64,000 nt of DNA from Stenotrophomonas sp046736075 (GCF_046736075.1 NZ_CP177163.1:1054001-1118000); one strand, 5' to 3'; positions 1 through 9,993 are shown, numbered from the stretch's first letter. Translations and numbers: made by a program. Notes: generated from the sequence alone by a model not told the origin.

Positions 1-1720
1 CGTCGATCTCGGCATCGCTGGGCCACAGATCCTTCAGCGTGATCGGATTGCCATCGGCGTCATGGCCGAGCGCGTCCTTCTCGATGTCGAAACGCACGGT
101 GCCGGCAATGGCATAGGCCACCACCAGCGGCGGCGAGGCCAGGAAGGCCTGCTTGGCATACGGGTGGATGCGGCCGTCGAAGTTGCGGTTGCCCGACAGC
201 ACCGCGGTGGCGTACAGGTCGCGGTCGATCACTTCCTGCTGGATCTTCGGATCGAGCGCGCCGCTCATGCCGTTGCAGGTGGTGCAGGCGAAGGCGACGA
301 TGCCGAAGCCCATCTGTTCCAGGTCGCCGAGCAGGCCAGCCTCTTCCAGGTACAGCTGCACCGCCTTGGAACCGGGCGCCAGCGAGCTCTTCACCCACGG
401 CTTGCGGGTCAGGCCGGCGCGGTTGGCATTGCGCGCCAGCAGCGCCGCGGCGATCACGTTGCGCGGATTGCTGGTGTTGGTGCAGCTGGTGATGGCTGCG
501 ATGATCACCGCGCCGTCCGGCATCAGGCCCTGTTCCTGCTCGACCTTGCCCGAGGCCAGCTTGGCTTCATCCGCGATGCCGCGTGCGGCCAGATCGGCGG
601 TCGCCACGCGCTTGTGCGGATTGGACGGGCCGGCCATGTTGCGCACCACGCTGGACAGATCGAACTGCAGCACGCGCGGGTACTGGACCTGGGCCAGGTC
701 ATCCGACCACAGGCCGGCGGCCTTGGCGTAGGTCTCCACCAACTGCACCTGGGCTTCCTCGCGGCCGGTCAGGCGCAGGTAGTCCAGGGTCTGCTGGTCG
801 ATGGAGAACATCGCCGCGGTGGCGCCGAACTCCGGGGTCATGTTGGAGATGGTGGCGCGGTCGCCGATGGTCAGCGCGGTTGCGCCCTCACCGTAGAACT
901 CGATCCAGGCGCCGACCACGCGCTCTTTGCGCAGGAACTCGGTCAGTGCCAGCACGATGTCGGTACAGGTGATGCCCGGCTGCGGGCGCCCGGTGAGCTC
1001 CACGCCGATGATGTCGGGCAGGCGCATCCACGAGGCGCGGCCGAGCATCACGTTCTCCGCTTCCAGGCCGCCCACGCCGATCGCGATCACGCCCAGCGCA
1101 TCCACGTGCGGGGTGTGGCTGTCGGTGCCCACGCAGGTATCGGGGAAGGCCACGCCGTCGCGCACCTGGATCACCGGCGACATTTTCTCCAGGTTGATCT
1201 GATGCATGATGCCGTTGCCCGGCGGAATCACGTCGACGTTCTTGAACGCCTTCTTGGTCCAGTTGATGAAGTGGAACCGGTCTTCGTTGCGCCGGTCTTC
1301 AACGGCGCGGTTCTTGGCGAACGCGGCCTTGTCGAAGCCCGGGTATTCCACCGCCAGCGAGTGATCGACGATCAGCTGGGTCGGCACCACCGGGTTGATC
1401 TGGGCCGGATCGCCGCCGGCATCGGCGATGGCATCGCGCAGTCCGGCCAGGTCCACCAGCGCGGTCTGGCCGAGGATGTCATGGCACACCACGCGGGCCG
1501 GATACCACGGGAAATCCAGGTCCTGGCGGCGCTCGATCAGCTGCCGCAGCGAGGCGTCCAGGGTGGCCGGATCGCAGCGGCGCACCAGGTTTTCCGCCAG
1601 CACGCGCGAGGTGTACGGCAGCGTGGCGTAGGCGCCGGGCTGGAGCGCGTCAACGGCGGCCCGGGTGTCGAAATAGTCCAGCGCAGTGCCGGGGAGATTC
1701 TTGCGGTAGGTGCTGTTCAT
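1..1720 (-). CDS. acnD: Fe/S-dependent 2-methylcitrate/2-methylisocitrate dehydratase AcnD (3' end beyond window)
   Basis: Aconitase-superfamily dehydratase of the methylcitrate cycle, acting on 2-methylcitrate from PrpC. The ATG is at 1720 and the frame stays open to base 1, so about 573 codons are visible and the C-terminal swivel domain lies outside. Aconitase signatures are clear: GTDSHTPHVD, SCTNTSNPRN and CTTCNGMSG, which carry the cysteines that hold the 4Fe-4S cluster. Its place after prpB and prpC favours AcnD over housekeeping AcnA. It is third in the prp operon, with a 138-bp gap after prpC that holds two hairpins. In this family AcnD normally needs PrpF, which would be expected beyond the left edge. 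Confidence 0.9.
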   Translation of the reverse strand, partial: MNSTYRKNLPGTALDYFDTRAAVDALQPGAYATLPYTSRVLAENLVRRCDPATLDASLRQLIERRQDLDFPWYPARVVCHDILGQTALVDLAGLRDAIADAGGDPAQINPVVPTQLIVDHSLAVEYPGFDKAAFAKNRAVEDRRNEDRFHFINWTKKAFKNVDVIPPGNGIMHQINLEKMSPVIQVRDGVAFPDTCVGTDSHTPHVDALGVIAIGVGGLEAENVMLGRASWMRLPDIIGVELTGRPQPGITCTDIVLALTEFLRKERVVGAWIEFYGEGATALTIGDRATISNMTPEFGATAAMFSIDQQTLDYLRLTGREEAQVQLVETYAKAAGLWSDDLAQVQYPRVLQFDLSSVVRNMAGPSNPHKRVATADLAARGIADEAKLASGKVEQEQGLMPDGAVIIAAITSCTNTSNPRNVIAAALLARNANRAGLTRKPWVKSSLAPGSKAVQLYLEEAGLLGDLEQMGFGIVAFACTTCNGMSGALDPKIQQEVIDRDLYATAVLSGNRNFDGRIHPYAKQAFLASPPLVVAYAIAGTVRFDIEKDALGHDADGNPITLKDLWPSDAEID

Positions 1721-1792
1721 GGCTGGCGATAGCTGCTTGTTGGCGGGCCGGGGCGTCGTTACACCGGCAAAAAGGGAGTGGCGACGCCGCAA

Positions 1793-1846
1793 CGGAGACG
1801 GGCTGGCATGGCCAGCCCGCTCCGCGTTGCACCCGTTACCGGGTGC
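1793..1846 (-). other. two hairpins between prpC and acnD
   Basis: Two inverted repeats sit side by side in the prpC-acnD spacer. The first (1793..1824) pairs CGGAG and GGGCTGGC with GCCAGCCC and CTCCG across a 3-nt loop. The second (1829..1846) pairs GCACCCG with CGGGTGC across TTAC. Neither has a T-run, so they look more like mRNA stability or processing elements than a terminator. Confidence 0.5.
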
Positions 1847-1858
1847 GGGTGGGACACA

Positions 1859-3016
1859 TCACTTGCGCTGGTCGATCGGCACGAAGGCCTGGTCTTCCGG
1901 CCCGGTGTAGTTGGCGCTCGGGCGGATGATCTTGCCGTCCACGCGCTGCTCGATGATGTGCGCGCTCCAGCCGGAGGTGCGCGCAATCACGAACAGCGGG
2001 GTGAACATCGCCGTCGGCACGCCCATCATGTGGTAGCTCACCGCGCTGAACCAGTCCAGGTTCGGGAACATCTTCTTGATGTCCCACATCACCGATTCCA
2101 GACGCTCGGCGATGTCGAACATCTTCAGGTTCTGCTGCTCGGTCGACAGCTCGCGTGCCACGTCCTTGATCACGTTGTTGCGCGGATCGCTGACGGTGTA
2201 CACCGGGTGGCCGAAGCCGATGACCACTTCCTTGCGCTCGACGCGGGCCTTGATGTCGGCCTCGGCATCGTCCGGCGAGTCGTAGCGCTTCTGCACCTCG
2301 AACGCCACTTCATTGGCGCCGCCATGCTTGGGGCCGCGCAGCGCACCGATGCCGCCGGTGATGCAGCTGTACATGTCGCTGCCGGTGCCGGCGATGACGC
2401 GGCAGGCAAAGGTGGAGGCATTGAACTCGTGTTCGGCGTACAGGATCAGCGAGGTATGCATCGCCTTCACCCACGAGTCCTGCGGCTTCTCGCCATGCAG
2501 CAGGTGCAGGAAGTGGCCGCCGATGGAGTCATCGTCGGTTTCCACGTCGATGGCGCGGCCGTTGTGGCTCCAGTGGTACCAGTACAGCAGCATCGAGCCC
2601 AGGCAGGCCATCAGCTTGTCGGCGATGTCGCGCGCGCCCGGGTGGTTGTGGTCGTCCTTCTCCGGCGACACGCAGCCGAGCACCGACACGCCGGTGCGCA
2701 TCACGTCCATCGGGTGTGCCGACGGCGGCAGTTCTTCCAGCGCGGCCTTGACCGCGGCCGGGATGCCGCGCAGCGACTTCAGCTTGGCCTTGTAGGCGAC
2801 CAGTTCGGCGCGCGTCGGCAGCTTGCCGTGCACCAGCAGGTGGGCGATTTCCTCGAACTCGCTGGTGTTGGCCAGGTCCAGGATGTCGTACCCGCGGTAG
2901 TGCAGGTCATTGCCGCTGCGGCCAACGGTGCACAGCGCGGTGTTGCCGGCGGCGGTGCCCGACAGGGCGACGGACTTCTTCGGCTTGAAGCCGGGGGCGG
3001 TGGTTGCTTCGCTCAT
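1859..3016 (-). CDS. prpC: 2-methylcitrate synthase
   Basis: Condenses propionyl-CoA with oxaloacetate to 2-methylcitrate, the first committed step of propionate breakdown in the cytosol. The 385-residue product has the short citrate-synthase fold without the N-terminal extension of GltA. Active-site segments are visible: LHYRGYDI near residue 40, GALRGPKHGG with its histidine around residue 235, and GFGHPVY near residue 285. It is 29 bp downstream of prpB and cotranscribed from the sigma54 promoter upstream of prpB. Assignment as methylcitrate rather than citrate synthase rests on operon context and length. Confidence 0.95.
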   Translation of the reverse strand: MSEATTAPGFKPKKSVALSGTAAGNTALCTVGRSGNDLHYRGYDILDLANTSEFEEIAHLLVHGKLPTRAELVAYKAKLKSLRGIPAAVKAALEELPPSAHPMDVMRTGVSVLGCVSPEKDDHNHPGARDIADKLMACLGSMLLYWYHWSHNGRAIDVETDDDSIGGHFLHLLHGEKPQDSWVKAMHTSLILYAEHEFNASTFACRVIAGTGSDMYSCITGGIGALRGPKHGGANEVAFEVQKRYDSPDDAEADIKARVERKEVVIGFGHPVYTVSDPRNNVIKDVARELSTEQQNLKMFDIAERLESVMWDIKKMFPNLDWFSAVSYHMMGVPTAMFTPLFVIARTSGWSAHIIEQRVDGKIIRPSANYTGPEDQAFVPIDQRK

Positions 3017-3045
3017 GATCCCTCCAGGAAAACAGTGCTTCGGTC

Positions 3046-3936
3046 TTACTTCTTGGCGGCGAACAGCGCATCGAGCTGCTGCTCGAAGGCGTGATAGCCG
3101 ATACGGTCGTACAGTTCCTCGCGCGTCTGCATCGCGTCGACCACGTTACGCTGGTGGCCCTCCCGACGGATGGTCTCATACACGTTCTCGGCGGCCTTGT
3201 TGGCGGCGCGGAACGCGGACAGCGGGAACAGCTGGATCGCCACCCCGGCCGAGGCCAGTTCGTCGCGGCTGAACAGCGGGGTCTTGCCGAACTCGGTGAT
3301 GTTGGCCAGTACCGGCACCTTCACCGCATCCACAAAGCGTCGGTAGGTGTCCAGGTCATAGGCGGCCTCGGCGAAGATGCCATCGGCACCGGCCTCCACG
3401 CAGGCGATGGCACGCTCGATGGCGGCATCCACGCCGTCCACCTGGATCGCGTCGGTACGTGCGATCAGGAAGAAGTCCGGATCGGTCTTGGCGTCGGCAG
3501 CGGCCTTCACGCGGTCGACCATCTCGCCCTGGGTGACGATTTCCTTGCCCGGGCGGTGGCCGCAGCGCTTGGCGCCGACCTGGTCTTCGATGTGGCACGC
3601 CGCCGCACCCGCCTTGATCAGCGACTTCACGGTGCGCGCGATGTTGAACGCGCTGGGGCCGAAGCCGGTGTCGATGTCCACCAGCAACGGCAGGTCGCAC
3701 ACGTCGGTGATGCGGCGCACGTCGATCAGCACGTCTTCCAGGGTGTTGATGCCCAGGTCCGGCAGACCCAGCGAGCCGGCCGCAACGCCGCCACCGGACA
3801 GATAGATGGCGCGGTAGCCGGCGCGCTGGGCCAGCAGGGCGTGGTTGGCGTTGATCGCGCCGATCACCTGCAACGGCGATTCGGCGGCCAGCGCGGCGCG
3901 GAAGCGGCTGCCCGCGGAGGAAACAGAGGAGCTCAT
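3046..3936 (-). CDS. prpB: 2-methylisocitrate lyase
   Basis: Cleaves 2-methylisocitrate to pyruvate and succinate, the last step of the cycle. The product is 296 residues, the usual PrpB length, starting MSSSVSSAG at 3936. An in-frame ATG at 3948 would add four residues; the downstream start was chosen by family length. ICL/PEP-mutase landmarks are the YLSGGGVAAGSLG segment near residue 45, the LLVDIDTGFG metal-binding loop, and CGHRPGKEIV, which covers the catalytic-cysteine region (KKCGH in isocitrate lyases). It is first in the operon and starts about 35 bp downstream of the sigma54 promoter. Confidence 0.96.
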   Translation of the reverse strand: MSSSVSSAGSRFRAALAAESPLQVIGAINANHALLAQRAGYRAIYLSGGGVAAGSLGLPDLGINTLEDVLIDVRRITDVCDLPLLVDIDTGFGPSAFNIARTVKSLIKAGAAACHIEDQVGAKRCGHRPGKEIVTQGEMVDRVKAAADAKTDPDFFLIARTDAIQVDGVDAAIERAIACVEAGADGIFAEAAYDLDTYRRFVDAVKVPVLANITEFGKTPLFSRDELASAGVAIQLFPLSAFRAANKAAENVYETIRREGHQRNVVDAMQTREELYDRIGYHAFEQQLDALFAAKK

Positions 3937-3970
3937 GTGGCATTCCATCGTGAGTGACGGGAAGACAGGC

Positions 3971-3985
3971 GCAAGGGGCGTGCCA
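3971..3985 (-). promoter_or_regulatory. sigma54 -24/-12 promoter of prpBC-acnD
   Basis: Read on the minus strand this is TGGCACGCCCCTTGC: a consensus TGGCACG -24 box, four bases, then TTGC. Transcription should begin near 3959, about 23 bp before the prpB start. The adjacent divergent gene encodes a sigma54-dependent activator, which fits exactly. Confidence 0.92.
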
Positions 3986-4028
3986 AGTCGCAACCCTATG
4001 ATTTCATTGAGACAGACCCGTTGCAGCG

Positions 4029-4055
4029 GTGTTTCATGCCTGTCAAATGAAACAC
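4029..4055. promoter_or_regulatory. inverted repeat, predicted PrpR binding site
   Basis: Perfect inverted repeat GTGTTTCAT and ATGAAACAC separated by 9 bp, about 45-85 bp upstream of the sigma54 promoter. A further GAAACACTGAAACAG run follows at 4074..4088 with related half-sites, just ahead of prpR. The spacing suits an enhancer for the prpB promoter and also allows PrpR to act on its own gene. Confidence 0.7.
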
Positions 4056-4093
4056 ATGTAACATTGATGCAACCGAAACACTGAAACAGTGCC

Positions 4094-5713
<1,620 letters not shown>

Positions 5714-5732
5714 CCGCCGCGCGGCGAGGGCG

Positions 5733-6194
5733 TCACGGCAGTGGATCGAGCAACATGCGGAAGTACACCACGCGCTCGGTTTCCTCGAACCCGCAGGCGC
5801 GGTGCGCCGCGTGCGCGGCCACCGCATCCAGCGCGCTGTCCGAGGCCAGTTCGCTGCAGCCGGCCGCGCGCGTCCAGGCCGCCACCGCATCCAGCAGCGC
5901 GCGCCCCACACCGTGGCCCTGCCAGCCCGGCTGCACGTACCAGCCTTCGAGAAACCCGACCGGCGCGCTGTCGGTGCCGTTGACGTAGTCGCGGCGCAGC
6001 CGCACTTCGGCAAAACCGATCGCATCGCCATCCGCCGTACACGCCAGCAGCACCGCCGCGTCGGTGTCGGCCAGCGACGTGGCCAGCGCGTCGACCGGCT
6101 CATCGGCGTCCGGCCACAACGCCAGCCGCAGTCGCGCCCATGCCGCAGCGTCGGCGGGTACCGCCTGCCGGATCACGGGCGCGGGCGCACTCAC
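5733..6194 (-). CDS. aac(6'): aminoglycoside 6'-N-acetyltransferase, AAC(6')-Iz-like
   Basis: GNAT acetyltransferase of 153 residues. The start is GTG at 6194, overlapping the pdxH stop as GTGA; an upstream in-frame ATG at 6218 lies inside pdxH. From this start the length equals the chromosomal AAC(6')-Iz family of S. maltophilia as I recall it. Family features are IRQAVPADAAAWARLRL at the N-terminus, the VGFLEGWYVQPGWQG core, the acetyl-CoA loop QGHGVGRALL, and the C-terminal HRACGFEETERVVYFRM. It probably acetylates 6'-amino groups of tobramycin, amikacin and similar drugs. The subtype cannot be settled without alignment, and another small-molecule substrate is possible. Confidence 0.88.
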   Translation of the reverse strand: MSAPAPVIRQAVPADAAAWARLRLALWPDADEPVDALATSLADTDAAVLLACTADGDAIGFAEVRLRRDYVNGTDSAPVGFLEGWYVQPGWQGHGVGRALLDAVAAWTRAAGCSELASDSALDAVAAHAAHRACGFEETERVVYFRMLLDPLP

Positions 6195-6790
6195 GGGAAC
6201 AGCAGCCGCTTGCTCCACTGCCCGGCCGCGTCGATTTCATAGCACCAGCGCTCGTGCAGCCGGAACTGCGCGCCGTACCAGAACTCGATGCGCTGCGGCA
6301 CCACGCGCAGGCCGCTCCAGCCGGCCGGGCGCGGAACATCCTGGCCGTCGAAGCGCGCCTCGATCTCCGCCACGCGCGCATCGAATGCCTCGCGCGAGGC
6401 CAGCGTCTGCGATTGCAGCGAGGCCCATGCGCCGATCTGGCTCATCCGCGGGCGCGAGGCGAAATAGGCATCGGCCTCGGCGTCGGCAACCTGCTCCACC
6501 GCGCCTTCGATGCGCACCTGGATGCCGGCCTCGCGCAGGCTGCGCCACAGGAACAGCAGCGCCGCACGCGGGTTTTCCTGCAGCTCGCGGCCCTTGTGGC
6601 TGCCCAGGTGGGTGTAGAACACGAAGCCACGCGCGTCGAACGACTTGAGCAGCACGGTGCGCGCCGACGGCCGCCCGCCGGCATCGGCGGTGGCCACCGT
6701 CATGGCATTGGGTTCAACTTCGCGGCTTGCCTTGGCCTCTTCGAACAGCCCGGCAAAGGTGGACAACGCTTCGGCATACAGATCGGTCAT
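6191..6790 (-). CDS. pdxH: pyridoxamine 5'-phosphate oxidase
   Basis: FMN-dependent oxidase making pyridoxal 5'-phosphate from PNP or PMP, 199 residues. It starts MTDLYAEAL at 6790; an open frame upstream is not needed. Diagnostic stretches are PNAMTVATAD, SARTVLLKSFD, the GFVFYTHLGSHKGREL FMN-binding segment, and the C-terminal LRVVPQRIEFW and RLLFP. The stop codon overlaps the start of the aac(6')-like gene by 4 bp, so the two are probably translationally coupled. It is divergent from the kinase gene at 6832, with 41 bp between the starts. Confidence 0.96.
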   Translation of the reverse strand: MTDLYAEALSTFAGLFEEAKASREVEPNAMTVATADAGGRPSARTVLLKSFDARGFVFYTHLGSHKGRELQENPRAALLFLWRSLREAGIQVRIEGAVEQVADAEADAYFASRPRMSQIGAWASLQSQTLASREAFDARVAEIEARFDGQDVPRPAGWSGLRVVPQRIEFWYGAQFRLHERWCYEIDAAGQWSKRLLFP

Positions 6791-6831
6791 GGCGGTTTTC
6801 TTGTCGCACGGTTTGGGTTTATTGTCGCTGC

Positions 6832-7692
6832 ATGCCCGCACCTGCGTACATGCCCGCGACGAAAGGATTTCCAGATGCGCTGGTCGCGCAGGCGCTGGAT
6901 GATGCACTGGGGTGTGGTGCCGCCATTCCAGTATTGGCGATCAGCGGCCTGCAGGGGAGCGGCAAATCGACGCTGGCCGCCCAGGTGGTGGCCTTGGCGG
7001 AAACCCGCGGCCTGCGCGCGGCCATGCTCTCCATCGATGATGTCTACCTGACCCGTGCCCAGCGCCAGCGTCTGGCGCGGCAGGTGCACCCGCTGCTGCT
7101 CACCCGCGGCCCGCCCGGCACGCACGACCTGCCGCTGGCCCATGCCACGCTCGATGCGGTCGCCGCCGGGGGACCGGTCACCCTGCCCCGCTTCGACAAG
7201 CTGGCCGACGAGCGCGAGCCGGCCGCCACCTGGCCACGCCTGGAGGGCCCACTGGACCTGCTGGTGTTTGAAGGCTGGTTCCTGGGTACGCCGCCGCAGT
7301 CCGAGGCCGATCTGGCACCCGCACTGAACGCACTGGAACGCGAGGCCGACGCGGACGGGCGCTGGCGGCACTGGTGCAATGCGGCGCTGGCCAGGGACTA
7401 TCCGGCCCTGTGGCAGCGCTGCGACCGGCTGTGGTTCCTGCAGCCGCCGGACTTCGCGGTGATTCCGCGCTGGCGCTGGCAGCAGGAACAGAACCTGCAG
7501 GCGGCCCAGCCCGAACGCAGCAGCATGAGCCGCGCCCAGCTGGAACGCTTCGTGCAGTACTACGAGCGGGTCAGCCGGCAGGCCCTGCGCACCCTGCCGG
7601 CGCTGGCCGACCGGGTGATCGCGCTGGACGAGCAGCGCCGCATCGTGCCGGCGCCGCCGCTCAGCTCACCAGGAACGTCACCCGCAGGTTGA
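6832..7692 (+). CDS. P-loop kinase, D-glycerate 3-kinase-like
   Basis: Soluble ATP-dependent small-molecule kinase of 286 residues. Walker A is AISGLQGSGKSTLA near residue 34, followed by SIDDVYLTR, which resembles the DDFY region of uridine/glycerate kinases. LLVFEGWFLG and RWRWQQEQNLQ match the plant-type glycerate kinase family. Start ATG at 6832 lies six bases after a TATTGT that could be a -10 box, so the message may have little or no leader. Its last 32 bp overlap the 3' end of the convergent dodecin gene. Substrate is inferred from family only. Confidence 0.8.
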   Translation: MPAPAYMPATKGFPDALVAQALDDALGCGAAIPVLAISGLQGSGKSTLAAQVVALAETRGLRAAMLSIDDVYLTRAQRQRLARQVHPLLLTRGPPGTHDLPLAHATLDAVAAGGPVTLPRFDKLADEREPAATWPRLEGPLDLLVFEGWFLGTPPQSEADLAPALNALEREADADGRWRHWCNAALARDYPALWQRCDRLWFLQPPDFAVIPRWRWQQEQNLQAAQPERSSMSRAQLERFVQYYERVSRQALRTLPALADRVIALDEQRRIVPAPPLSSPGTSPAG

Positions 7693-7864
7693 CCCGCCAT
7701 TCGGTGATGTTGCCCTCGCCGTCGGTGACCACCTTGGTCTCATTGATCCAGGCGCCCTGGATGCCCTTGACCGTCTCGGATACCTTCTTCAGGCCACTGC
7801 GCACGGCGTCCTCGACGCTGGTCTTGGAGGAGGCATTGATCTCGATGATTTTGGCCACTGACAT
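7661..7864 (-). CDS. dodecin family flavin-binding protein
   Basis: Small 67-residue protein starting MSVAKIIEINASS at 7864. Dodecins form hollow dodecamers that store or buffer flavins. The pattern SSKTSVEDAVRSGLKKVSETVKG followed by GAWINETKVV and WRVNLRVTFLV matches the beta-alpha-beta-beta dodecin fold, and the Trp near residue 39 is where the flavin-stacking tryptophan is expected. The gene is monocistronic and its 3' end overlaps the convergent kinase gene by 32 bp. Confidence 0.93.
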   Translation of the reverse strand: MSVAKIIEINASSKTSVEDAVRSGLKKVSETVKGIQGAWINETKVVTDGEGNITEWRVNLRVTFLVS

Positions 7865-7959
7865 GGACGGGCTCCGGGTACGCGCGGGACATTCCGCGCA
7901 GCCCACCATGCGGGCCGCCGCGTAAAGGCCGTGGCACGGAGATGTTAGGATCGCGGGTA

Positions 7960-8502
7960 ATGAATCCCGCTCCGAACCTGATCCTGATCGGCCCGATGGG
8001 CGCCGGCAAAACCTGCATCGGGCGCCGCCTGGCGGAGCGCTTCACGCTGGACTTCGTTGATGCCGACCAGGCCATCGTCGAGGCCACCGGCGCCAGCATT
8101 CCGGCCCTGTTCGAGCATGCCGGCGAGGCCGGTTTCCGCCAGCACGAACGCCAGGTGCTGCAGGCGCTGCTGGCCGGCCGCAACCAGCTGGTGTCCACCG
8201 GCGGCGGCGCCGTGCTGGATGCGGACAACCGCGCGGCCATCGCCCGCCGCGGCTTCGTGGTGTACCTGCGGGTCAGCGTGCCGGCCCAGCTCGAACGCCT
8301 GGCCCGCGACCGTGGCCGCCCGCTGCTGCAGCGCCCGGACCGCGAACAGGTGCTGCACGACATGGCCGCCCTGCGCGACCCGCTGTATCGCGGGCTGGCC
8401 GACCTCACCCTGGATACCGATCTCTATACCCCCGCCGAGGCCACCGCGCAGCTGGTGCTGCGCCTGGCCGCGCAATGGCAGCGACAGGACACCCCCGCAT
8501 GA
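7960..8502 (+). CDS. aroK: shikimate kinase
   Basis: Phosphorylates shikimate at the 3-hydroxyl, chorismate pathway. 180 residues from MNPAPNLILIG at 7960; an upstream ATG at 7942 is in frame but lacks conserved sequence. Walker A is GPMGAGKTCIG, with the shikimate-binding DADQAIVEATGASI and STGGGAVLD motifs following. LRVSVPAQLERLARDRGRPLL covers the lid. The stop overlaps the aroB start as ATGA, so the two are translationally coupled. A TAGGAT at 7946 lies only 8 nt before the start, which suggests a very short leader. Confidence 0.95.
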   Translation: MNPAPNLILIGPMGAGKTCIGRRLAERFTLDFVDADQAIVEATGASIPALFEHAGEAGFRQHERQVLQALLAGRNQLVSTGGGAVLDADNRAAIARRGFVVYLRVSVPAQLERLARDRGRPLLQRPDREQVLHDMAALRDPLYRGLADLTLDTDLYTPAEATAQLVLRLAAQWQRQDTPA

Positions 8503-9608
8503 CCCCCGCCTCCCGCACCGTCGCCGTCGGCGGCGACACGCCCTACACCATCCACATCGGCCCCGGCCTGCTTGGCCAGGGCGCCCTGCTGGCGCAGCAC
8601 GTCCGTGGCCGCCATGTGCTGCTGCTCAGCGATTCCTCGGTCGCCCCGCTGTACCTGGACGGCGTCAAGGCCGCCCTGCTGTCGCAGCGCCCGGACCTGC
8701 TGATCGGCACGCTGGTGCTGCCGGCGGGTGAAGCGTCCAAGACCCTGGACAATTTCGGCGCGGCCATCACCGCGCTGGCCGCGCTCGGGGCCACCCGCGA
8801 TGCCTGCGTGATGGCCCTCGGTGGCGGTGTGGCCGGCGACCTTGCCGGCTTCGCCGCCGCCTGCTGGATGCGCGGCGTTGACTGCGTGCAGCTGCCGACC
8901 TCGCTGCTGGCGATGGTCGACTCCTCGGTCGGTGGCAAGACCGCCGTGGACATTCCCGAAGGCAAGAACCTGGTGGGCGCGTTCCACCCGCCGCGCGCGG
9001 TCATCGCCGATACCGCCGCCCTGCGCACCCTGCCCCCGCGCGAGCTGCGTGCCGGCCTGGCCGAAGTGATCAAGTACGGCGCGATCCGCGACCCGCTGTT
9101 CTTCCAGTGGCTGCAGGCCGAGCACGCCGTGCTGCTGGCCGGCGACGATGCCGCTCTGGCCCAGGCCATCGCGCGCAGCTGTGAACACAAGGCCGAGATT
9201 GTCGCCCGCGATCCGCTGGAAAAGGGCGAGCGTGCCCTGCTCAACCTCGGCCACACCTTCGGCCACGCCATCGAGACCGAACAGGGCTATGGCGCACCGG
9301 GCAACGACAACCTCAACCACGGCGAAGCCGTCGCGGTCGGCATGGTGCTGGCCGCACGCCTGTCCGCCCAGCTGGGCATGAGCGACGCCGCCGACACCGA
9401 CCAGCTGCGCGAGCTGCTGCTGCGCTACGAACTGCCCGTGGCGATCCCGGCCGGTCTTGCGCCCGCTGCCCTGCTGGCGCGGATGCGGCTGGACAAGAAG
9501 AACATCGCCGGACGCCTGCGCCTGGTGCTGTGGCGTGGCATCGGCCGGGCCGAAGTGGTGGCCGACGTCGATGAAGCCGACGTGCTGCGCGTGCTCGCCG
9601 CCGGCTGA
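8499..9608 (+). CDS. aroB: 3-dehydroquinate synthase
   Basis: NAD-dependent cyclisation of DAHP to 3-dehydroquinate, 369 residues. Start ATG at 8499 overlaps the aroK stop by 4 bp. Motifs are PAGEASKTL, GGGVAGDLAGFAA for NAD binding, PTSLLAMVDSSVGGKTAVD, and the metal ligands in EVIKYG, LLNLGHTFGHAIE and NHGEAVAVGM. The aroK-aroB pairing is standard in gammaproteobacteria. Confidence 0.97.
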   Translation: MTPASRTVAVGGDTPYTIHIGPGLLGQGALLAQHVRGRHVLLLSDSSVAPLYLDGVKAALLSQRPDLLIGTLVLPAGEASKTLDNFGAAITALAALGATRDACVMALGGGVAGDLAGFAAACWMRGVDCVQLPTSLLAMVDSSVGGKTAVDIPEGKNLVGAFHPPRAVIADTAALRTLPPRELRAGLAEVIKYGAIRDPLFFQWLQAEHAVLLAGDDAALAQAIARSCEHKAEIVARDPLEKGERALLNLGHTFGHAIETEQGYGAPGNDNLNHGEAVAVGMVLAARLSAQLGMSDAADTDQLRELLLRYELPVAIPAGLAPAALLARMRLDKKNIAGRLRLVLWRGIGRAEVVADVDEADVLRVLAAG

Positions 9609-9679
9609 GGCTGCGACCGTCTGCCGCACCCGCGCCGGTGTCCACGGCCGCCTATGGCGTTCGCGGCTACAATCGGGGC

Positions 9680-9931
9680 ATGCGCGTGTCCCTGCACCAA
9701 CCTGCCCGCGGTGCCGACCCGGCCCGCTACCTCCAGCTCACCCTGCAACCGGACCTGTTCGGCGGTTGGGAGCTGCTGCACGAGTCCGGCCCCATCGGCG
9801 GGCGCGGGCAACTGCGCCGTGAGCTGTTCCTGCAGGAAGATCTGGCGCACGCCGCCTTCGAGAAGGCGCGCGATGCGCATCTGCACCGCGGCTACACGAT
9901 CACCTACACCAGCGGCGACCCGCCGCCCTGA
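9680..9931 (+). CDS. WGR domain protein
   Basis: An 83-residue protein consisting of little more than a WGR domain, the module found in PARPs and in MolR-like bacterial proteins, where it is thought to bind nucleic acid. Visible hallmarks are YLQLTLQPDLFGGWELLHE, then GRGQLRRELF and a helical AAFEKARDAHLHRGY. The start at 9680 was chosen because the -10-like TACAAT at 9668..9673 lies six bases upstream, predicting a leaderless or nearly leaderless transcript; a start at 9638 would put that box inside the gene. It sits between aroB and hemE in the same direction. Biological role is unknown. Confidence 0.8.
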   Translation: MRVSLHQPARGADPARYLQLTLQPDLFGGWELLHESGPIGGRGQLRRELFLQEDLAHAAFEKARDAHLHRGYTITYTSGDPPP

Positions 9932-9993
9932 GCGGCCATCGCACCGCCTGCCCCACTTCGGCCCTGCGCCACCAGATTCCAAGGAAGCGTTCC

